Origin: Cryptomeria japonica | Lineage: Eukaryota > Streptophyta > Pinopsida > Cupressales > Cupressaceae | NCBI RefSeq assembly: GCF_030272615.1 | Contig: NC_081410.1 | Location: 572,829,241 to 572,893,240 of the forward strand | Direction of reading: 5' to 3' | Length of the DNA: 64,000 nucleotides | Shown here: positions 58,383-64,000 of the stretch, piece after piece | How positions within the stretch are numbered: the stretch's first letter is position 1 | Layout of the letters: every line of letters starts with the position of its first letter | Translations under genes and position numbers: made by a program | The notes under the pieces: model-generated | What the model saw: only the letters and a program-made list of their open reading frames with translations | Databases searched by the model: none | What the model was told of the DNA's origin: nothing

Positions 58383-60443
58383 TTGGAAACTCATCTTTCA
58401 CCGGTTGGAACTTCTTTTGAAAGTGATATACCTATTGTATTTAAAAGGGTTGAAAGGAAAAGAAAACCCTCACCAACACCCTCTCCTACACCTAAAAGAA
58501 CAAGACAGAAGAAACAGGCAGTAAGGCCTACAGTGAAGAAGATGACTCCTAAGAAGAAGGTGAAACAAACTATTGCTCCTATAGACAAACTTCTTAGTGA
58601 AATCACAGAGGATGGTAAGCTGAAGAACATCAATAAAATATACAATAAACTATCAATTGATGATAAGGAAAGTATAGAGAACAATTTAATCTTACACTTA
58701 GATATATACAAGAAATTCTTAATGGAAATTTTTGATAAAATTCCAAATGACTTGTATAGGAGATTAGAAGCTAGAAGATTAGCTATTGTTGAATTGGATA
58801 AAAAGATTAAGATTGAAAAATTACTGGCAGTGCATCTAGTTAACTCACCTGATGAAATAGAAAAATTAATCAGTGAGGCTAACCAGATAGTATTTTCTAC
58901 TGCTCACCGACATGTAGCATTAATGGTAGGAAGAGTAAAAGAAGTTTATAAGGAAACTACTGATGCATGGGATATTTTCTTTGTGAAGAAAGACAAACAA
59001 GAAGAATTACTTAGACCTAAGCCTATCAAAGTATATCAAAAGGATAAAGATAAAGGGAAAGGTAAGGTAGGTGGTCCACCAAGCCTAAAAATAACTAACA
59101 ATATGCCCCCACCTCTATCAAATACTCCTCCGGTAGACACTATTGAAAATCAACCAGCCATTGAGAGTATGGAGACTTCAGTAGAAGATACAAATCCTAA
59201 ATCAGAAATTTTGTATATAGTAAATGTAGACACTTAGGAAGTTAACATTGTGGTTGATAGAGAAACCATTGAAGATAAGGAGAAGGATGTGACTACTAAG
59301 TCACTGATTGCAGAGATTGAGACAAACACAGAAAAACTAGCAATAACAGAGCAACCGACAAAGGATGCCACTGAGAAACTAGTAGATACAACAGATAAAC
59401 CATCTAAAGAACCATCTAAGCAAAGTTCAGAGGCACAAACCAAGATTTCATTTGAGAAACCAGCAATTGTAAACTCAGAGAAACCAAAACCGGTATAGGT
59501 TGAAGCATAGGTACAAAAAGAGACAGTGCAAACACATAATGCAATGCAAACATAGACAGACCTACCAGAGGTCGAATCAAGCAAGGTAATAACCACAACC
59601 AGTAGCGTGGCTAATATAAAGACTATTGGACAAACATCTAGTACAACTATGGCAGAATTCAGACCTACTAATTTAACAGAGGTCTTGTTAGATTCAATAA
59701 ATAAGATCACATAATGCAATGCACAAGCCTATAAGGATATTGAAAATAGAATACCAATTCTTAAATTGATAGCACCAAAGTGCACAGTTGATAATAAGGA
59801 TTCTTTAGGTCAACTAGACACATTGTCTAAGTTCATCACTGACAACCTATTGACTATTGATAAAATAAATGAGGATACATTTAAGAAAAGACTAATAAAA
59901 GAAAAAGAGAAATTCTTTGAGGATATTGTAAAGAAGAACAAGGAAGAAATGGAGACCCTTTTACCAGAACTTGGAGAAATAATCTATGACTTCAAGAAAC
60001 TGTACAGGGACACTTGCAAAATGAATGTATTAATAGAGGATCTTGACAAGGTGATCAACAAAGCACAAGAGAAGATAAATAATATTGCTGACAATATGAT
60101 TGGAACATCAAATTTATTTTTGGAATTAGAGAAGAAGATTGCAGAACAGGAAGAGAAAATCAAGAAACTAGAAAATGACAAAAAGGGAATAAATGATAAG
60201 GCAAAGGACTTGAAATGCAGACTTAGTCCAAGACTAGAGTATCTTATTTCCTTGAGAAAAGAAATATTTGAAGCTCTAGTTCTTGGACAAATGACATCGG
60301 AAGAGAAAATGTACATACTCACTGGTACAGTGCAGAGAACACAAGAGGCAATAAAAGATAGCAAAACTTTCAGCAATGGCATAAATTTAGTTTTGACAGA
60401 TATCTTTCAGATTGTAACCCATCGGTTACAAGAATCCAAGTAG
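58383..60443 (+). pseudogene. element B ORF2, C-terminal part
   Basis: Resumes the frame broken at 39,367: THLSPVGTSFESD aligns with B' AHLSLVGTSSKGD. Lys/Pro-rich basic region (TPKRTRQKKQ, MTPKKKVK), helical block YRRLEARRLAIVELDKKIK (about 58,757), Thr/Glu-rich linker (59,250-59,640, stops), coiled-coil C-terminus open from 59,766 to the natural stop at 60,441. All in one frame. Confidence 0.72.
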
Positions 60444-60653
60444 GACTCCACTGACACCGAATGACAACCTTTGTCATTGATGTCAAAGGGGGAGTAGTGG
60501 GATGAGAGAAATGATCAGAAGAAAGGACATCATCTGCTCAGGGGGAGCATACAATTTTGGTAAGACAATTTTGACAGACTATTTTTGGATATCATTTTTG
60601 GACACTTTTTGATTTTTCTCATGAGTGTTTCCATCAATGCCAAAGGGGGAGAT
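60444..60653 (+). other. element B 3' non-coding region and PPT
   Basis: Contains two GGGGGAG tracts (about 60,488 and 60,542) and the PPT AAAGGGGGAGAT (60,642-60,653) before the LTR. Confidence 0.75.
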
Positions 60654-60718
60654 TGTTGGAAAATGCACACTCCAATGAGAAATTGTAGATGATTGAAGGT
60701 TTTTTCATTGATGCCAAC
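60627..60718 (+). promoter_or_regulatory. PPT-flanking stem of element B
   Basis: GTTTCCATCAATG (60,627-60,639) against CATTGATGCCAAC (60,706-60,718), 11 of 13; the 5' LTR copy (35,887-35,899) would pair 12 of 13. Confidence 0.6.
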
Positions 60719-61443
60719 CTTGCAATCATATGATACCAGCAAGACAAATATACCGGCACTGGCACCGACAAACTCTACACCGGCACACAGGACACCGATA
60801 GTGAAAGGAAGGATACCAACACCTTGGCCGACTTCAATTTTGTTTAAAAGTATTTTGTAATTAATTGTAAAATCATTGTAAGCTGACATGGTGAGTTGTA
60901 ATGTGACTCATATATGTATGAGATCATTTTGTAATAGTAAAAAAGAAAGGAAAAGGGAGATAGGAGAAATCATCCAGACCTAATATGCAAATTGTTGGTT
61001 AAAGGGTTTATGTATGTAGCATAACTTAAACCGGTACTAGATCTGGCATAGAAGATGCTAATCTGAAGTAGTACAATACATTGGATTAATATGATCCATT
61101 TTTGTAATTCAGTGTGACTTCTTTCATAATTGAGCAATGAGCTCTAGGCACTTGGCCTTCCTGCATGTGCAGGCCCCTATTGTAAGTGTAATATTCCCTT
61201 ATTGGCCAATAAGCGAATATTATGGGTCACAAATCCCACTAAGGTTTTTCCCACACTGGGTTTCCTCATTGAAATACTATGTTATGGTGTGCTTCTCATG
61301 TGGTTGTTATTCTTGTTTACTGCATTATTTCTAGTTTATCGGTACATAGTTTTAATATGTTTTTCATGTTTTAAGTCAAGTAAATGTATACACTAGTTAG
61401 ATATTAATTCACCCCCCTCTCAGTATCTTTGGGAATCCTAACA
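60654..61443 (+). repeat. element B 3' LTR
   Basis: TGTTGGAAAATGCACACTCC to GGGAATCCTAACA, then CTCCT. Shared block GGTTTTTCCC near 61,242. Confidence 0.92.
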
Positions 61444-61448
61444 CTCCT

Positions 61449-61620
61449 ACTCTTAAATATTTTAGAATATTTGGAAGTAAATGCTATATTAGAAGAGATG
61501 AGTATATTGGCAATCCTAGAAGTGATGAAGGAATATTTCTTGGTTATTCATCTAAAAGTAAAGCATATAGATGTTTTACCAAGAGATTGTAGAAAACTAT
61601 TGAGAGTACAAATGTGAAGA
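61449..61620 (+). pseudogene. element A copy 2 integrase C-terminal part
   Basis: Directly after the B insertion the frame reads LKYFRIFGSKCYIRRDEY and EGIFLGYSSKSKAYRCF, the usual copia integrase C-terminus, then a stop. Confidence 0.85.
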
Positions 61621-62860
61621 TTGATGAACAGTTTAGAGGAACTTCAAGGTATATAGACTCTCAACTGGCAATAGAGATACTGACAAATGAACCTACATTG
61701 AACCCACCGGTACATTATGAAGATCCAGTTACACTGGTATCATTTGAAAATTCCACTGTAATTGAGGAACAACAGCAAACAAAGACACCCTGGTATGTAA
61801 GATTGAACCACTCTAAAAATCAGATAATTGGGAACAAGTATCAAGGAGTTATGATAAGAGGAATCCTGGAAAATGAAGAGGTATATCTTATTTCTCAAAT
61901 TGAACCATCATCAATTAATGAGGCATGTGAAGATAAACATTGGATTAAAGCTATAGAAGAAGAATTAGAACAAATTGAAAATAATAACACATGGACATTA
62001 GTTCCCCAGCCTGAAGATAAAAATGTAATTGGAACAAAATGGGTATTCAGAAACAAACTTAATGAAGATGGTAAGGTAATTAGAAATAAAGCAAGACTAG
62101 TGTGTAAGGGATATTCTCAGAAAGAAGGAATTGATTATAATGAAACCTTTGCACCGGTAGCTAGAATTGAGGTAGTTAGATTATTCTTGGCTTTTCCAGC
62201 ACAGAAGAACTACAAAGTATATCAAATGGATATTAAATGTGCATTTTCTAATGGAAATCTTTGAGAAGAAGTTTACATTGAGAAACCTAATGGATTTTCT
62301 TTGACAAATAATAAAGATATGGTTTGTAGGTTAAGGAAAGCTTTGTATGGGTTGAAGCAAGCTCCAAGAGCTTGGTATGCAAGATAGGATAAGTACCTTT
62401 TGAAGATTGGTTTTTCTAAAGGTAATGCTGACAACAACTTATACTATAAAGTGACTAATGATGACATCTTGGTTATAGAAGTTTTTGTTGATGATATAAT
62501 CTTTGGAGGAGAAGATGGATTATGTAAAGACTTTTCTATTGAAATGCAACAATAATTTGAAATGTCTATGATTCGAGAGATAAAATTATTTTTAGGATTA
62601 CAGATTTCATAGATTGATAAAGGTATATTCTTGAGTCAATCCAAGTACCTGAAGGAGTTACTAAACAAATTTGGGATGGAAAACTCTAAACCGGTAAGCA
62701 CACCTATGACTACAAATGACAAATTATCACTAAGGGATGAATCTACACCTGTTAATCCGACTAGGTACAAATATATGATAAGAGTTTTACTATATTTGAC
62801 ACAAACAAGACCTAATATTATGAATGCAGTATGTATTGTTTCAAAATTTTAGAGTAATCT
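61614..62860 (+). pseudogene. element A copy 2 reverse transcriptase
   Basis: Open for 216 codons (61,614-62,264): NNTWTLVPQPEDKNVIGTKW, KARLVCKGYSQKEGIDYNET, VYQMDIKCAFSNGNL. Stop, then LYGLKQAPRAWYAR (stop), catalytic FVDDIIFGGEDG (about 62,485) and SKPVSTPMTTNDKL. Four or more stops. Confidence 0.9.
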
Positions 62861-63437
62861 TAGAGAAAATCATGAATCAGCAGTAAAAAGGATTTTTCGG
62901 TACTTACAAGGCACTACAAATCTTAGCTTATGGTATCCTAGAGATGAAAAAATTGAATTATGTGCATACAAAGATGAAAATTGGGTAGGAGATGTGGATG
63001 ACAGAAAAAGCACCACCGGTGGAGCATTTTTTCTTTGAAGCAGATTAATTTCTTGGTTGAGTAAGAAACAAAGTTGTACATCTTTATGAACAGCAGAATC
63101 AGAATATGTTGTAGCAACAATTAACTATACACAGGTATTATGGCTTAAGCAAATGTTGAAGGACATAAAGGTAAAATGCAAGGAACCTATAACTATCTAT
63201 TGTGATAACACTGTAGCAATTGATATATATAAGAATCCGGTACTACATTCTAAAACTAAACATGTTTCTATTAAACTAAATTTTCTAAAGGAGAATGTTG
63301 AAGCAAAAGAAGTAAAACTGGTTTATGTGAATACTAAAGAGCAAATTGCAGATATTTTCACTAAGCCTTTGCCTAAGGAAAATTTTGAATATCTTAAAGA
63401 TCAGCTTGGGGTCATACCCCCTCCAGTAGAGACTTAG
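62861..63437 (+). pseudogene. element A copy 2 RNase H
   Basis: DENWVGDVDDRKSTTGGAFF (Asn and Glu where A(D)W is usual), TAESEYVVATI, IYCDNTVAIDI, KEQIADIFTKPLPKENFEYL. Two stops (about 63,038 and 63,087); the last 94 codons are open. Confidence 0.88.
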
Positions 63438-63818
63438 ATAGTTGATGTTTGTCATCAACCGGCAGAATCAACAAAGAAATCTTTTACTCTAGCTTTGATG
63501 AGGAGAGATACTTCTTAGAGGGAGTAGTTGGTATACTGAATTCGTTGGCATTTTGTACTTGAACTTGGTTTTTTAGTAACTTTGACATTTGATGTCAAAG
63601 GGGGAGAGATTGCTATGGAAAAACACAAGGAAAACTCATGTTAATCCTAGGGGGAGAGATTGTTACTTTCAGAGAGATTAATTACTCTCTGTATCTGAAT
63701 TTTGATTTCTAGTTATAATCTCTTTTGGAGATTGCTGGTTTTTGGTATTTGGCATTTCTATTTTGGCACTTTGATGGTTTTTCCATCTTGTGTTGCCATC
63801 AATGCCAAAGGAGGAGAT
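63438..63818 (+). other. element A 3' non-coding region with several PPT-like tracts
   Basis: AAAGGGGGAGAG (about 63,597), AGGGGGAGAG (about 63,648) and the one used next to the LTR, AAAGGAGGAGA (63,807-63,817). Confidence 0.7.
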
Positions 63819-63867
63819 TTTTGGTATTTTGGTTATGTTGATATGGTTTTCTTATTGATGTCAACAC
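63790..63867 (+). promoter_or_regulatory. PPT-flanking stem of element A
   Basis: GTGTTGCCATCAATG (63,790-63,804) against TATTGATGTCAACAC (63,853-63,867): 13 of 15; the copy 1 LTR sequence would pair 14 of 15. Confidence 0.65.
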
Positions 63868-64000
63868 CTATTAACACTTATCAACTCTGGCACTTTGGAG
63901 AATCGACAATGTTCACCGGCAAACAAGTGACTTATGCACAGTCACCGGTATCTGGTTCACCAGCAGGATATATTGTTCACTTGCACTTGGAATGACATGG
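63819..64000 (+). repeat. element A copy 2 3' LTR (cut by window edge)
   Basis: Same start as 29,995 (TTGGTATTTTGGTTATG), here with a G-to-T change in the terminal TG. Runs out of the window. Confidence 0.88.

Larger units (their letters stand above)
35835..61443 (+). mobile_element. element B: non-autonomous LTR retrotransposon (split by D)
   Basis: LTRs 35,835-36,633 and 60,654-61,443, PBS, four-knuckle Gag and ORF2, PPT; no protease, integrase or RT motif anywhere. Without insertion D its length is about 6.6 kb, almost the same as its sister B' without E. The LTRs differ at roughly 9 % by hand count over the first ~180 bp. Confidence 0.9.

Noticed and set aside
58391-60382. Minus-strand ORFs opposite B ORF2
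   Set aside because: Shadows of the Lys/Glu-rich plus-strand frame; the plus frame is conserved with B'.

Overview
The window looks like intergenic heterochromatin of a large-genome seed plant, most likely a gymnosperm. It is AT-rich, I see no intact host gene, and almost every base belongs to a nested LTR retrotransposon, with one CACTA-type end. Nearly all coding regions are decayed, carrying in-frame stops and frameshifts. The species is not determinable from the sequence; 'gymnosperm' is inference from the style of the elements.

Left part (1-8,426): a plus-strand LTR element, 'F', enters from outside the window. It has an LTR end, a primer-binding-like site, a leader with eight units of exactly 21 bp, a long Pro/Ser/Gln-rich pseudogene and no pol. 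It ends at a polypurine tract. The LTR that follows (6,908-8,426) seems to face the other way. Positions 8,533-10,891 form a ~1.15 kb inverted repeat with a 28-nt loop. Both arms carry the same fragment of a DRM-type (domains-rearranged) cytosine DNA methyltransferase. A CACTA-type end (10,892-11,234) follows directly. This hairpin of a silencing-pathway gene is the most interesting object in the window.

Middle (11,235-29,994): the CACTA end interrupts the integrase of a Tat-like Ty3/gypsy element on the minus strand ('G1', 5' LTR 19,932-20,731). Next come copia-type LTRs of both orientations, and an internally deleted chromovirus (24,742-28,906) with both LTRs and a chromodomain, inserted into a gypsy protease region.

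Right part (29,995-64,000) is a Russian-doll nest. A copia element A is present as a collapsed copy 1 (29,995-33,220) and a fuller copy 2 (33,221 to beyond the window). Copy 2 is split by non-autonomous element B (35,835-61,443, target duplication CTCCT). B is split by a TIR-ended, probably intron-containing insertion D (39,367-58,380). D is split by a second, minus-strand B copy, B' (39,961-54,215). The LTR of B' is split by copia element E (45,840-53,536, target duplication AGAAT). B and B' carry no pol; instead they share a coiled-coil Gag with four zinc knuckles and a ~1,050-residue ORF2 of unknown function.

Together: A and E encode copia Gag-PR-IN-RT-RNaseH and could have supplied enzymes in trans to B-type elements, which share PPT and LTR design with them. 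Every copia-type 3' end visible here can pair sequence just upstream of the PPT with sequence inside U3, placing the PPT/LTR junction in a hairpin loop.
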